A stretch of DNA of 64,000 nucleotides from Azospirillaceae bacterium (GCA_028283825.1 JAPWJW010000003.1:2294501-2358500), one strand, 5' to 3'; numbered from the stretch's first letter, positions 49,798 to 58,984 are shown. A program made the numbers and translations. Notes: generated from the sequence alone by a model not told the origin.

Positions 49798-51093
49798 ATG
49801 TCCGCCGCCGCTGGAACCAGCAACCCACCCATGTCATCCGGTCCGGGGCCCTTCCGCCCGGGTGCCGGCACCATCGCGGTGGTGGGGGCAGGCGTGGTGG
49901 GCACGGCCACGGCGCTGGCGCTGGTGCGCGATGGCCATGACGTGGTGTTGGTGGACCGGGATGAGCCCGGGCGCGGCTGTTCCTTCGGCAACGCCGGTCA
50001 CATCGCCACGGAACAGCTGCTGCCGCTGGCCTCCTTCGCCACCATGCGGCGCGTTCCCGGCCTGCTGCTGAACCGCAAGGGGCCCCTGGGCATTCGCGCC
50101 GGCGCCCTGCCCATCCTGGCGGGCGGCTGGGCCAAGGATTTCCTGGCGGCCTGCCTGCCCAAGGCCCACGCGCGCGGCACCCGGGTCCTGACGGAAATGA
50201 TCGGCACCGTCGTGGGCGACTGGCGCACCCTGTTGGTGGGCACGGGCGCTGAGGACCGTTTCCAGACGCGCGGCCATTACAGCGTATGGGAAAGTGCCGG
50301 ACCCCAGGCGGCGGTGGATGCCGCCGTGGCTGCCGCCCAGGCGCTGGGCGTGCCCGCCGTCGCCTGGGATCGCAACGACTGGCCCGACCTGCCGCCCGCC
50401 CTGCGCCAGCGTGCCACCGGCGGCATGACCTATACCGGCACCGGCCACGTCAACGATCCCCACGGCCTGACCCTGGACCTGGCCGCCGCCTTCGTGGCGC
50501 GCGGCGGGCGGATCGAGCGGGCGGCCATCCAGTCGCTGGAAACGGACGGCAAGGGCTGGCGCCTGCGGCATGAGGGCGGCACGCTGACGGCCGACGCCGT
50601 GCTGGTGGCCATGGGCATCGACTCGGGATCGTTGCTGGAACCGCTGGGCTATCGCGTGCCGCTGATCGCGGAACGCGGCTACCACGTCGTGGTGCCGGGC
50701 GACTCGGGATTGGACCGGCCTGTGGTGTTCGAGGATCGCACCGTCATCGTCACCCCCATGGCCATGGGCCTGCGCGCCACCAGCTTCACCGATTTCAGCG
50801 GCCCGAACGACGCGCCCGACCCGCGCCGCCCGGCCTTGTTGCGCCATCATCTGCGCGACACCGGCCTGCTGGCGCCCGAAGCCGAGACGACAGAATGGAC
50901 CGGCTGCCGGCCCAGCCTGCCGGACTACCTGCCCATCCTGGACGCCAGCCGCCGCCATGCCGGCCTCTATGCCGCTTGCGGCCACCAGCATCTGGGCCTG
51001 ACCCTGGCCGCGGTCAGCGCGCGCCGCATGGCCGACATCGTCGCCGGCCGGGTCGAGCCCGATCCGGCCATGGCCCTGGACCGTTTCACCTGA
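49798..51093 (+). CDS. FAD-dependent D-amino-acid dehydrogenase, probable D-hydroxyproline dehydrogenase
   Basis: 431 aa of the DAO/DadA fold. The FAD-binding motif TIAVVGAGVVGTATALALVRDGHDVVLVDRD starts near residue 25, followed by CSFGNAGHIATEQLLP (DadA signature) and the C-terminal EWTGCRPSLPDYLPILD with the substrate-binding Arg. It would oxidise cis-4-hydroxy-D-proline to the pyrroline; electrons go to the respiratory chain in related enzymes. It has its own operator-promoter. Confidence 0.9.
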   Translation: MSAAAGTSNPPMSSGPGPFRPGAGTIAVVGAGVVGTATALALVRDGHDVVLVDRDEPGRGCSFGNAGHIATEQLLPLASFATMRRVPGLLLNRKGPLGIRAGALPILAGGWAKDFLAACLPKAHARGTRVLTEMIGTVVGDWRTLLVGTGAEDRFQTRGHYSVWESAGPQAAVDAAVAAAQALGVPAVAWDRNDWPDLPPALRQRATGGMTYTGTGHVNDPHGLTLDLAAAFVARGGRIERAAIQSLETDGKGWRLRHEGGTLTADAVLVAMGIDSGSLLEPLGYRVPLIAERGYHVVVPGDSGLDRPVVFEDRTVIVTPMAMGLRATSFTDFSGPNDAPDPRRPALLRHHLRDTGLLAPEAETTEWTGCRPSLPDYLPILDASRRHAGLYAACGHQHLGLTLAAVSARRMADIVAGRVEPDPAMALDRFT

Positions 51094-51157
51094 ATTCATC
51101 CCGAACCACCACTTCCGTCCTATGACCGGAGGCGTAGTTATCCTATGAAGAAAAATC

Positions 51158-51170
51158 GGATACGATATCC
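51158..51170 (+). promoter_or_regulatory. GntR operator upstream of the arabinofuranosidase gene
   Basis: GGATA-CGA-TATCC, the third copy of the palindrome. It ties the glycosidase and the DUF885 peptidase to the same regulator as the Hyp catabolic genes. AT-rich TATCCT/TATGAA just upstream may be the -10. Confidence 0.82.
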
Positions 51171-51281
51171 GCATTCAACTTGGCAGTTGGGTCCGCTCGC
51201 TCCGCCCGCCTTCATGGCGGCGGACGATGGCCGTTTAGAACAAACCCGTTTAAAACAAACAGACAAAACAGGGGCTTGCTG

Positions 51282-53723
51282 ATGGGGCGCGACCTTACGG
51301 GCTTCGCGCCCTCCCGCCGGACCGTGTTGCGTGGTGCCGCGTCGGCCGCGGCATTGATGGCGGTGCCGGCAATGGCCGCACCCCTGGTGCCGTCGCCGAA
51401 CGCGGCCACGGCCGCCCCGTTCCCGCTGGACGCGGTGCGGCTGAAACCGTCGCCCTTCCTGTCGGCGGTGGAGGCCAACGCCAAATACCTGCACAGCCTT
51501 GAGGCCGACCGCCTGCTGCACAACTTCCGCACCGGCGCCGGTTTGCCGGCCAAGGGCGCGGTCTATGGCGGCTGGGAATCCGACACCATCGCCGGCCACA
51601 CCCTGGGCCATTACCTCAGCGCCTTGGCGTTGATGCACGCCCAGACCGGTGACGCCGAATGCAAGCGGCGGGTCGATTACATCGTCACCGAACTGGCGGA
51701 ATGCCAGAAGGCCCAGGGCGACGGTTATGTCGCCGGCTTCACCCGCAAGCGCGGCGACATCGTCGAGGACGGCAAGGTCGTGTTCGACGAATTGCGCCGG
51801 GGCGAAATCCGCTCCGCCGGGTTCGACCTCAACGGCTGCTGGGTCCCGCTGTACAACTGGCACAAGCTCTACACCGGCCTGTTCGACGCCCAGACCCTGT
51901 GCGGCAATGCCCAGGCCCTGGACGTGGGCGTCAAGCTGGGCGGCTACATCGATGAGGTGTTCAGCCACCTGAATGACGACCAGGTCCAGCAGGTGCTGGA
52001 TTGCGAGCACGGCGGCATCAACGAATCGTTCGCCGAACTCTACGCCCGCACCGGCGACCGCCGCTGGCTGCTGCTGGCCGAACGCCTCTACCACGCCAAG
52101 GTGCTGGTGCCGCTGTCGGAAGGCCGGGATGAGTTGGCCAACATCCACGCCAACACCCAGATCCCCAAGCTGATCGGCCTGGCCCGCCTGTATGAACTGA
52201 CGGGGGCGGAACGCCACGCCAAGGCGTCCGGTTTCTTCTGGCAGACGGTGACGACCAACCATTCCTACGTCATCGGCGGCAACGCGGACCGGGAGTATTT
52301 CCAGGAACCGCGCAGCATCTCCCGCCACATCACCGAACAGACCTGCGAAGGCTGCAACAGCTACAACATGCTGAAGCTGACCCGCATGCTGTACGCCCGC
52401 CAGGCCGACGCTCATTACTTCGACTTCTATGAGCGCGCGCACCTGAACCACGTGCTGGCGCAGCAGAACCCGGCCACCGGCATGTTCACCTACATGACGC
52501 CGCTGATGTCCGGTGCCGCGCGTGAATTCTCCACCCCCACGGAAGATTTCTGGTGCTGTGTCGGCACCGGCATGGAAAGCCATGCCAAGCACGGCGAGAG
52601 CATCTATTGGAAGCGCGGGGCCGAAGACCTGGCCGTCAACCTCTACATCCCCTCCACCCTGAAATGGGCGGAGCGGGGGGCGGTCATCGACCTGGACACG
52701 CACTATCCGGAGCGGGAGACGGTGCTGCTGACGGTCAAGGCGCTGGCGCGGCCCGCCACCTTCACCCTCAGCCTGCGCATCCCCGCCTGGTGCACCGGTG
52801 CCACCCTGGCCGTGAACGGCAAGCCCCAGGATCTGGCGGTCCAGGGCGGTTACGCCACCATCCGCCGGGAATGGAAGGCGGGCGACGCCGTCGCCCTGCG
52901 CCTGCCCATGGCGTTGCGGCTTGAGGCCACCAACGACGATCCGGACACCGTGGCATTGCTGCACGGGCCGCTGGTGCTGGCGGCCGACCTGGGTGCCGCG
53001 CCGGTGAGCGAGGCGCCCACCGGCTCCCCCCAGCCCACGCCCGTCTCGGCGGCTTTCCAGGGGCCGGCGCCGGCCCTGGTGGCGGCCAATGTGCTGGATG
53101 GTTTCCAGCGCCGGGACGCCGACAGCCTGGTGTGGCGCACCACCGGCATGGGCCGGCCGGGCGATATGGACTTCCAGCCCTTCTACCGCCAGTACACGCG
53201 GCGCAGCGCCGTCTACTTCAAGCGCTACACCGACGCGCAGTGGAAGACGGCCGAGGTCGCCCTGGCGGCGGAGGCGGCACGCCAGCGCGACATCCAGGCG
53301 CGCTCCGTCGACGTCATGCATCTGGGCGAGATGCAGCCGGAACGCGACCACGCCCTGGACGCCAAGATCTCCTACCCCGTCACGTACCGCGGCCGGAACG
53401 GCCGTGACGCCCGCACCGGCGGCTATTTCGAATTCAAGGCCAAGGTGCGCGACGGCGCCATGGTGTTGCAGGCGACCTACTGGGGGGATGAGCGCAAGCG
53501 CCTGTTCCACATCCTGGTCGACGGCACCCGCATCGCCACGCAGAAGCTGGACGCGGAGCGTCCGGGTGAGTTCTTTGACGTGGAATACGCCATCCCCGCC
53601 AACCTGACGGCGGGCAAGTCCAGTGTCGTCATCCGATTCGAGCCGGAAACCGGCCATTCCGCGGGGCCGGTGTTCGGCTGCCGCGTCGTTGCAGCCTCAG
53701 CCTCTCAGGGAGCGCCCATCTGA
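51282..53723 (+). CDS. Secreted beta-L-arabinofuranosidase-type glycoside hydrolase (DUF1680; GH127/GH146)
   Basis: 813 aa. A Tat-type signal peptide (SRRTVLRGAASAAALMAV) directs it to the periplasm. The (alpha/alpha)6 barrel shows YGGWESDTIAGHTLGHYLSALA, GGINESFAELYA and NPATGMFTYMTPL. The zinc-thiolate active site is EGCNSYNMLKLTRMLY (Glu356, Cys358) with WCCVGTGMESHAKHGE (Cys425, Cys426). C-terminal beta-sandwich domains follow. Enzymes of this group remove L-arabinose, including from hydroxyproline of plant extensins. The ATG at 51282 follows AGGGG. It overlaps the next gene by one base. Confidence 0.9.
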   Translation: MGRDLTGFAPSRRTVLRGAASAAALMAVPAMAAPLVPSPNAATAAPFPLDAVRLKPSPFLSAVEANAKYLHSLEADRLLHNFRTGAGLPAKGAVYGGWESDTIAGHTLGHYLSALALMHAQTGDAECKRRVDYIVTELAECQKAQGDGYVAGFTRKRGDIVEDGKVVFDELRRGEIRSAGFDLNGCWVPLYNWHKLYTGLFDAQTLCGNAQALDVGVKLGGYIDEVFSHLNDDQVQQVLDCEHGGINESFAELYARTGDRRWLLLAERLYHAKVLVPLSEGRDELANIHANTQIPKLIGLARLYELTGAERHAKASGFFWQTVTTNHSYVIGGNADREYFQEPRSISRHITEQTCEGCNSYNMLKLTRMLYARQADAHYFDFYERAHLNHVLAQQNPATGMFTYMTPLMSGAAREFSTPTEDFWCCVGTGMESHAKHGESIYWKRGAEDLAVNLYIPSTLKWAERGAVIDLDTHYPERETVLLTVKALARPATFTLSLRIPAWCTGATLAVNGKPQDLAVQGGYATIRREWKAGDAVALRLPMALRLEATNDDPDTVALLHGPLVLAADLGAAPVSEAPTGSPQPTPVSAAFQGPAPALVAANVLDGFQRRDADSLVWRTTGMGRPGDMDFQPFYRQYTRRSAVYFKRYTDAQWKTAEVALAAEAARQRDIQARSVDVMHLGEMQPERDHALDAKISYPVTYRGRNGRDARTGGYFEFKAKVRDGAMVLQATYWGDERKRLFHILVDGTRIATQKLDAERPGEFFDVEYAIPANLTAGKSSVVIRFEPETGHSAGPVFGCRVVAASASQGAPI

Positions 53724-55534
53724 TGAACCGCCTTAAAGCCGGCCTGCTCGGCACCGCCTTTGTCTTCGGCACGCTGTCCCTGGGTGGCCTGGTCACCGGA
53801 AGCCCCGCCTTCGTCGGCGCCGCCCATGCGGCCCCGGCCGCCGCGCCTGCCAAGGCCGACGCTCAGTTCAAGGCCATCTACACCAAGGAATGGAAGTGGC
53901 GGCAGGAGGAATTCAAGGGCGAGGATGACGAGGACAGCACCGACACCGCCGCCGGCCACCTGCCCAAGGTGGATGCCGCCACCCAGGAAAAGCGCCTGAA
54001 GGTCTGGGAAGGCGTGATCAAGGAACTGGACGGCGTGAACCAGGCCGAGCTGTCGCCGGAAGAACGCGTCAACTTCAGCATCTATCACGACCAGGTGGCG
54101 GTCCTGCTGGCCAGCCAGAAGTTCCGTGACTATGAAAAGCCGCTGAACGCCGACACCAGCTTCTGGTCCAACCTGGCCGGTGGTGCCCGCAAGCCGTTCA
54201 AGACCGAGGAAGAGTACCGCGCCTTCATCGGCCAGATGAACGACATGCCCCGTTATTTCGGGGAGCAGATCGTCAACATGCGCGCCGGCCTGAAGCGCGG
54301 CTTCACCCCGCCCAAGGTGACGCTGGTCGGCCGTGACAGCGGCCTGGTGGTGGTGGCTGAGGCCAAGACGCCGCAGGACAACGTCTATTACGTGCCGTTC
54401 AAGGACATGCCGGCCACCATCCCGGCGGCCAAGCAGGCGGAGTTGCGGGCGGAAGCGGTGGCGGCCATCACCAAGTCGGTGGTGCCGGCCCACGCCGCGG
54501 TGCTGAAGTTCATGCGGGAAGAATACGTGCCGGGCGCCCGCACCGACTTGGCGGCCGAGACCCTGCCGGACGGCAAGGCCTACTACCAGTCCAAGATCAA
54601 GGAATTCGCCACCGTCGACCTGACGGCCGACCAGATCCACCAGCTCGGCCTGGATGAGGTGGCGAAGATCCACCAGCAGATGCTGGACGTGATGAAGCAG
54701 GCGAACTTCCAGGGCGACATGCCCGCCTTCCTGAAGTTCCTGCGCACCGATCCGCAGTTCTACGCCAAGACGCCGGAGGAACTGCTGATGCGGTCGGCGT
54801 GGGTGGCCAAGAAGTTCGACGGCGTGGCCAGCCAGTATTTCGGCTACCTGCCGCGGTCGCGCTTCGCCATCGTCCCGGTGCCGGCGGACGTGGCGCCGTT
54901 CTACACCTCCGGCCGCGGCGGCCCCGGCGTCTACCTGGTCAACACCTACGACCTGCCGTCCCGCCCGCTCTATTCCATGCCGGCGCTGACCCTGCACGAA
55001 TCGGCCCCGGGCCACGCCTTCCAGATGCCCATCGCGGCGGAACAGAAGGACCAGCCGGAGTTCCGGCAGAAGGTCTACATCTCCGCCTTCGGTGAGGGCT
55101 GGGCGCTGTACTGTGAGAAGCTGGGCGATGAGATGGGCATCTATGAGACGCCCTACGAACGCTTCGGCATGCTCAGCTACCAGATGTGGCGCGCCGCCCG
55201 CCTGGTGGTGGACACCGGCATCCATGCCAAGGGCTGGACGCGTGAACAGGCGCAGCAGTACCTGCACGACAACACCGCCCTGGCCGATCATGAGATCGAG
55301 ACCGAGGTGGACCGTTACATCGCGTGGCCGGGCCAGGCCCTGTCCTACTACCTGGGTGAAATGGCCATCCTGAAGGCCCGCGCCAAGGCGGAGAAGGCGC
55401 TGGGCCAGAAGTTCGACCTGCGCAACTTCCACGACACGGTGCTGAAGATGGGCGGCGTGCCCCTGCCGGTGCTGGAGGCCCGCATCGACCGCTTCATCGC
55501 CGAGGGCGGCAAGAGCCCGTACCCGGCGCAGTAA
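53723..55534 (+). CDS. Secreted DUF885 zinc metallopeptidase
   Basis: 603 aa with a long signal peptide (to about residue 37, ending AAHAAPA). The zinc site is LTLHESAPGHAFQM (HExxxGH), with a downstream Glu in SAFGEGWALYCEKLGDEMG. DUF885 proteins are M32-like dipeptidases or carboxypeptidases of the periplasm. TGATG coupling with the arabinofuranosidase suggests that both act on the same material, first deglycosylating and then trimming peptides for the POT transporter. Confidence 0.9.
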   Translation: MNRLKAGLLGTAFVFGTLSLGGLVTGSPAFVGAAHAAPAAAPAKADAQFKAIYTKEWKWRQEEFKGEDDEDSTDTAAGHLPKVDAATQEKRLKVWEGVIKELDGVNQAELSPEERVNFSIYHDQVAVLLASQKFRDYEKPLNADTSFWSNLAGGARKPFKTEEEYRAFIGQMNDMPRYFGEQIVNMRAGLKRGFTPPKVTLVGRDSGLVVVAEAKTPQDNVYYVPFKDMPATIPAAKQAELRAEAVAAITKSVVPAHAAVLKFMREEYVPGARTDLAAETLPDGKAYYQSKIKEFATVDLTADQIHQLGLDEVAKIHQQMLDVMKQANFQGDMPAFLKFLRTDPQFYAKTPEELLMRSAWVAKKFDGVASQYFGYLPRSRFAIVPVPADVAPFYTSGRGGPGVYLVNTYDLPSRPLYSMPALTLHESAPGHAFQMPIAAEQKDQPEFRQKVYISAFGEGWALYCEKLGDEMGIYETPYERFGMLSYQMWRAARLVVDTGIHAKGWTREQAQQYLHDNTALADHEIETEVDRYIAWPGQALSYYLGEMAILKARAKAEKALGQKFDLRNFHDTVLKMGGVPLPVLEARIDRFIAEGGKSPYPAQ

Positions 55535-55544
55535 GGAAAGGGCG

Positions 55545-55578
55545 AAAGGCCGGCTGCATTCAATCGCAGCCGGCCTTT
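55545..55578 (+). terminator. Rho-independent terminator of the glycosidase-peptidase operon
   Basis: AAAGGCCGGCTGC (55545-55557), 8-nt loop, GCAGCCGGCCTTT (55566-55578), followed by CCCGTCTTC; 10 nt after the DUF885 stop. Confidence 0.9.
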
Positions 55579-55599
55579 CCCGTCTTCATACGAACCGCT

Positions 55600-55896
55600 T
55601 CATAACCGCCGGGGAATGTCGGCCGTCTCATAGAACACGCCGGTGATGATCGGGTACGGCTTTATCCGGTACGCGATCCAATACCGCCCTGCTTTCACCC
55701 ATGCCAGCCCCGGTCGGACAAGGTGGGGATAGGCGCGTGGCGCCGATAGCCCAGCCATGGGATCGTGCTCAATGGCATCAGACGCCTTTTGCAGGGCGTG
55801 CATCAGGTTCACGACCGCTTCAAAGCGGTCCAAGGCTTCATAGTGACGACGAAGGGCGGAGACATGCTGCCCAGCTTCGCGGCTGAGCGGAATCAA
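55600..55896 (-). CDS. RelE/ParE-type toxin
   Basis: 98 aa of the ParE/RelE fold: SREAGQHVSALRRHYEAL (first helices), HPHLVRPGLAW-type strand (AYPHLVRPGLAWVKAGRYWIAYRI) and ITGVFYETADIPRRL at the end. ParE-like proteins poison gyrase, RelE-like proteins cut mRNA; the residues do not decide. Its start overlaps the antitoxin stop by 4 nt. Confidence 0.88.
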   Translation of the reverse strand: MIPLSREAGQHVSALRRHYEALDRFEAVVNLMHALQKASDAIEHDPMAGLSAPRAYPHLVRPGLAWVKAGRYWIAYRIKPYPIITGVFYETADIPRRL

Positions 55897-56102
55897 CGCG
55901 GAGCGGCGCTTCCCCGGGTCGGCCCTCGGGCAGGCGTCTCACGCCGCTTGGCCTTCATCCGGGCGATACTGGCACGGAGTTCCGCCATGACGGTTTCGCC
56001 CGACACGATATGACCCGCCTCGATATCCGCATCGCTGCGGTCCAAGGCGGCGGTCCAGTCGTCCAGGGTCAACTTGGTCGGGTCACGGTCCGTCATGGGC
56101 AT
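55893..56102 (-). CDS. Antitoxin of the RelE/ParE pair
   Basis: 69 aa, small and charged. The middle ADIEAGHIVSGETVMAELRASIARMKAKRR is the toxin-wrapping helix typical of ParD/RHH-like antitoxins. The ATG at 56102 or 56096 starts it. It is encoded before the toxin, as usual, and divergently overlaps the leader of rmuC. Confidence 0.85.
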   Translation of the reverse strand: MPMTDRDPTKLTLDDWTAALDRSDADIEAGHIVSGETVMAELRASIARMKAKRRETPARGPTRGSAAPR

Positions 56103-56241
56103 AAGATGGCACTGGGGGAGGGCCTTGTCGAGAGCACGGGGAGCCTACGTCCTTGTTTTGTTCTTTTGGGTGCCTTCCGCTCAAGTGGATGTGGGTGTAT
56201 CAAGGGGGAACCCCTTTCCCTTGATGCAGGCGCTACGCCCC

Positions 56242-57639
56242 ATGTCCCTGGACCTTCTCTCCCTCGCCCTTGGTTTCATCGCGGCGCTGATCGTGGCCCT
56301 GGTGGTCGCGCGCGTGGCCGGCGGGGCTGCGCGGGCGGCTCAGGAACAGCGCGTGATGGCGCTGGAGGCCGACCTGGACGATGTGCGCCAGGCCAAGGCG
56401 GAGGCCGACCGCCGGCTGGCGGTGGAGGGGGAACGGGCCTCGCGCATCCCCTTGCTGGAACGTGACCTGGCGCAGTTGCGGGATGAGAAGACCCGCCTGT
56501 CCCAGGATCTGTCGGCGTCGAGAGAGGCGCTGGTGCGTGAGTTGAAGCAGGCGGATGAGAAGCTGGCCCTGCTGATCCAGGCGCGCGAGACCATGGGGCG
56601 GGAATTCAAGGTACTGGCGGATGAGGTCATGACCCGCCATGGCGAGACCTTCGCCAAGCAGAACCGGGCGCAGCTGGACGGCCTGCTGGCGCCGATGCGC
56701 GACCGCATGGTGGAATTCCAGCAGGGCCTGCAACTGGCCCACACCGAAAGCGCCAAGGACCGGGCGGCGCTGGCGCAGCAGATCCGGTCCCTGACCGACA
56801 CCAGCGCCCGCATGACCAGCGAGACGCACAACCTGACCCAGGCCCTGAAGGGCAAGGCCCAGACCCAGGGCGCCTGGGGTGAGATGATCCTGTCCACCAT
56901 CCTGGAACGCTCCGGCCTGCGCGAGGGGGAGGAGTACGTGACCCAGGAAAGCCGTACGGATGCGGAAGGCGGCCGCCTGCGCCCCGACGTGGTGGTGAAC
57001 CTGCCGGGCGGCCAGCGCGTGGTGGTCGACGCCAAGGTGTCGCTGACCGCGTTCGAGGCGCACGTGAACGCGGAGAATGAGATCGACCGCATGGCGGCCC
57101 TGGCCCGCCACATCGTCTCGCTGCGCAGCCACATCAGGACGCTGGGCAGCAAGGACTACACCGGTGCGGTGGGCAGCAACCTGGACTATGTCCTGATGTT
57201 CGTGCCCATTGAGGGCGCCCTGGCCGTGGCCCTGACGGAGGACCCGGGCCTGACGGCCTTCGCCGCCGAGATGAACGTGGCCATCGCCACCCCCACCACC
57301 CTGATGGTGGCCCTGCGCACCGTCGCCAACGTCTGGCAGGTGGAACGCCGCAACCGCAACGCCGAGGCCATCGCCGACCGCGCCGGCAAGCTGTTCGACA
57401 AGTTCGTCGGCTTCCTGGAAGACATGCGCAGCCTGGGCACCCAGCTGGATCGCGTGCACAAGAGTTACGGCGGCGCCATGGCCAAGCTCAGCACCGGCAC
57501 CGGCAACCTGGTGCGCCAGGTGGAACAGCTGAAGGACATGGGCGCCAAGACCTCCAAGGCCATCCCCGCCGACTTGCGTGAGGACGGACCGGAGGAACAC
57601 GACCCGGAAGAGGCCAAGGCCGCGCTGGCGCTGGTGTGA
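56242..57639 (+). CDS. rmuC: DNA recombination protein RmuC
   Basis: 465 aa. An N-terminal membrane helix (LSLALGFIAALIVALVVARV) anchors a long coiled coil (about residues 35-200), followed by the RmuC nuclease-like domain: QGAWGEMILSTILERSGLREGEEYVTQ, LRPDVVVNLPGGQRVVVDAKVSLTAFEA (PD-(D/E)XK-type D and DAK), and VLMFVPIEGALAVAL. RmuC limits inversion of short repeats in DNA. An in-frame ATG at 56224 is an alternative start. Confidence 0.92.
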   Translation: MSLDLLSLALGFIAALIVALVVARVAGGAARAAQEQRVMALEADLDDVRQAKAEADRRLAVEGERASRIPLLERDLAQLRDEKTRLSQDLSASREALVRELKQADEKLALLIQARETMGREFKVLADEVMTRHGETFAKQNRAQLDGLLAPMRDRMVEFQQGLQLAHTESAKDRAALAQQIRSLTDTSARMTSETHNLTQALKGKAQTQGAWGEMILSTILERSGLREGEEYVTQESRTDAEGGRLRPDVVVNLPGGQRVVVDAKVSLTAFEAHVNAENEIDRMAALARHIVSLRSHIRTLGSKDYTGAVGSNLDYVLMFVPIEGALAVALTEDPGLTAFAAEMNVAIATPTTLMVALRTVANVWQVERRNRNAEAIADRAGKLFDKFVGFLEDMRSLGTQLDRVHKSYGGAMAKLSTGTGNLVRQVEQLKDMGAKTSKAIPADLREDGPEEHDPEEAKAALALV

Positions 57640-57655
57640 GGGGCCGATGCAGCGT

Positions 57656-58057
57656 TCAGAAATCGATGTCAGGCCCCACCAGATAGATGTATTTCCCCTC
57701 CGGCGTCTTCACAAACCCTGATCCCCCCATGTCGATCGTCCAGTTGAGCCGCTGGCCATCGCGGGTGGTCAGGTAGCCCTCCGCGTAGCATTCGGTGGTG
57801 GTCGCCTCCTCATTGAAATTCTCACTGGTGACCTCCCGGGTTTTCCTCAGCCATTTCAGGATGTTCTTTTCCGACGGCTTGAATCTCCTGCATGCGGTCT
57901 CGATGTACGGCCGTCCCGTTTCCTGGGGCTCATAGATCGCCGTCTTTTCCACCGTCAGGTTTGCGACGGTGAAGCTGTGGGGGCGGGCGCAAGCGGTGGA
58001 TGCCGCGACGCATGCAAGGAAAAGCGGAAGGACGAGGACGCGGCACCTGATCGCCAT
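57656..58057 (-). CDS. Small secreted protein of unknown function
   Basis: 133 aa. A signal peptide (MAIRCRVLVLPLFLACVAASTACA) is followed by a mixed alpha-beta domain with ACRRFKPSEKNILKWLRKTREV and GQRLNWTIDMGGSGFVKTPEGKYIYLVG at the end. Three cysteines remain after cleavage near residue 24-26. The region is less GC-rich than the neighbours. No family is recognised. It converges with rmuC, with 16 nt between stops. Confidence 0.7.
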   Translation of the reverse strand: MAIRCRVLVLPLFLACVAASTACARPHSFTVANLTVEKTAIYEPQETGRPYIETACRRFKPSEKNILKWLRKTREVTSENFNEEATTTECYAEGYLTTRDGQRLNWTIDMGGSGFVKTPEGKYIYLVGPDIDF

Positions 58058-58225
58058 GTCACACCTGAGCTGAGTTCCGAACCCGCATGGTCCACACACG
58101 GAACTATGCGCCGCCGCCCGCGCGGGCAATTGTCCGGATTGCGTAGGGGCTTTCGTCTGTCGCGCCCGCTGGCTCGGCGGCATTATGGTGGGCGTGTCAC
58201 GCCCTTCTTGCCGGAACCCGTTCCC

Positions 58226-58864
58226 ATGACCACCCCGCCCCGCCTCTGGGACATCAGCCAGCCTTTGCGCCCCGGCTTGCCGGTGTGGCCGGGGGACACG
58301 GCGTTCGGGGAGGAACGGACCTGGGCGATCGGGCCGGGCTGTCCGGTGAACGTCAGCCGGCTGGTGATGTCCACCCACAGCGGCACCCATGCCGACGCAC
58401 CCCTGCACTACGACGCCAGGGGGCTGACGGCGGGTGCGATGGATCTGGCGCCCTATCTGGGGCCGGCGCAAGTGGTGACGGTGCCGGCGGGCGTCCCCTT
58501 CGCCACGGTGGATCATGTGGCGCCGCATTGGCGGCCGGGCGTGCCCCGTCTGCTGCTGCACAGCTACGACCGCTTTCCGCATGATGCTTGGCGGTCGGAT
58601 TACACCGCCATCGACCCGGCGCTGATCGATTGGCTGGCGGGGCTGGGCGGGGTGCTGCTGGGCACCGACGCGCCGTCGCTGGACCCGCAGGACAGCAAGG
58701 ATTTGCCGGCCCACATGATGCTGAACCGCCACCGTTTGGCGGTGTTGGAAGGGTTGGTGTTCGACGGTGTGCCCGACGGCGTATACGAGCTGATCGCCCT
58801 GCCGCTGCCCCTGGGCAACGCCGACGCCTCGCCGGTGCGGGCGGTGTTGCGGGAACTGGCCTGA
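58226..58864 (+). CDS. kynB: Kynurenine formamidase (arylformamidase)
   Basis: Hydrolyses N-formylkynurenine in tryptophan breakdown; 212 aa, cyclase-family metal-dependent fold. MTTPPRLWDISQPLRPGLPVWPGDTAF at the N-terminus and the metal motif STHSGTHADAPLHYDARG are diagnostic, as is LLGTDAPSLDPQDSKDLPAHMMLNRH. No kynurenine dioxygenase or kynureninase is in the window. Confidence 0.93.
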   Translation: MTTPPRLWDISQPLRPGLPVWPGDTAFGEERTWAIGPGCPVNVSRLVMSTHSGTHADAPLHYDARGLTAGAMDLAPYLGPAQVVTVPAGVPFATVDHVAPHWRPGVPRLLLHSYDRFPHDAWRSDYTAIDPALIDWLAGLGGVLLGTDAPSLDPQDSKDLPAHMMLNRHRLAVLEGLVFDGVPDGVYELIALPLPLGNADASPVRAVLRELA

Positions 58865-58876
58865 ACCGAAACTCTT

Positions 58877-58978
58877 GACGCGACCGCGTCCGCCGGAGTT
58901 TTCCGGGGAGCGGAGCGGACTGGAAAACGAGGATAAGCCCAGCCGCCGGATGGCGGCGCCCCGCGCCTGAGGGAACAC
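58877..58978 (-). repeat. Three-hairpin dispersed repeat, copy R10 (reverse)
   Basis: Minus strand: CCTCAGGCGCGGGG, hairpin A (GCCGCC, loop ATCC, GGCGGC), linker GGCTTATCCTCG, hairpin C (GTTTTCC/GGAAAAC), TCCGGC, hairpin D (GGACGCG, loop GT, CGCGTC). It lies between convergent kynB and the TauE/SafE gene. Confidence 0.9.
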
Positions 58979-58984
58979 CCAACC

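Noticed and set aside
51138-53657. An 839-aa minus-strand reading frame
   Set aside because: Antisense to the arabinofuranosidase gene, which has motifs, signal peptide and ribosome binding site.
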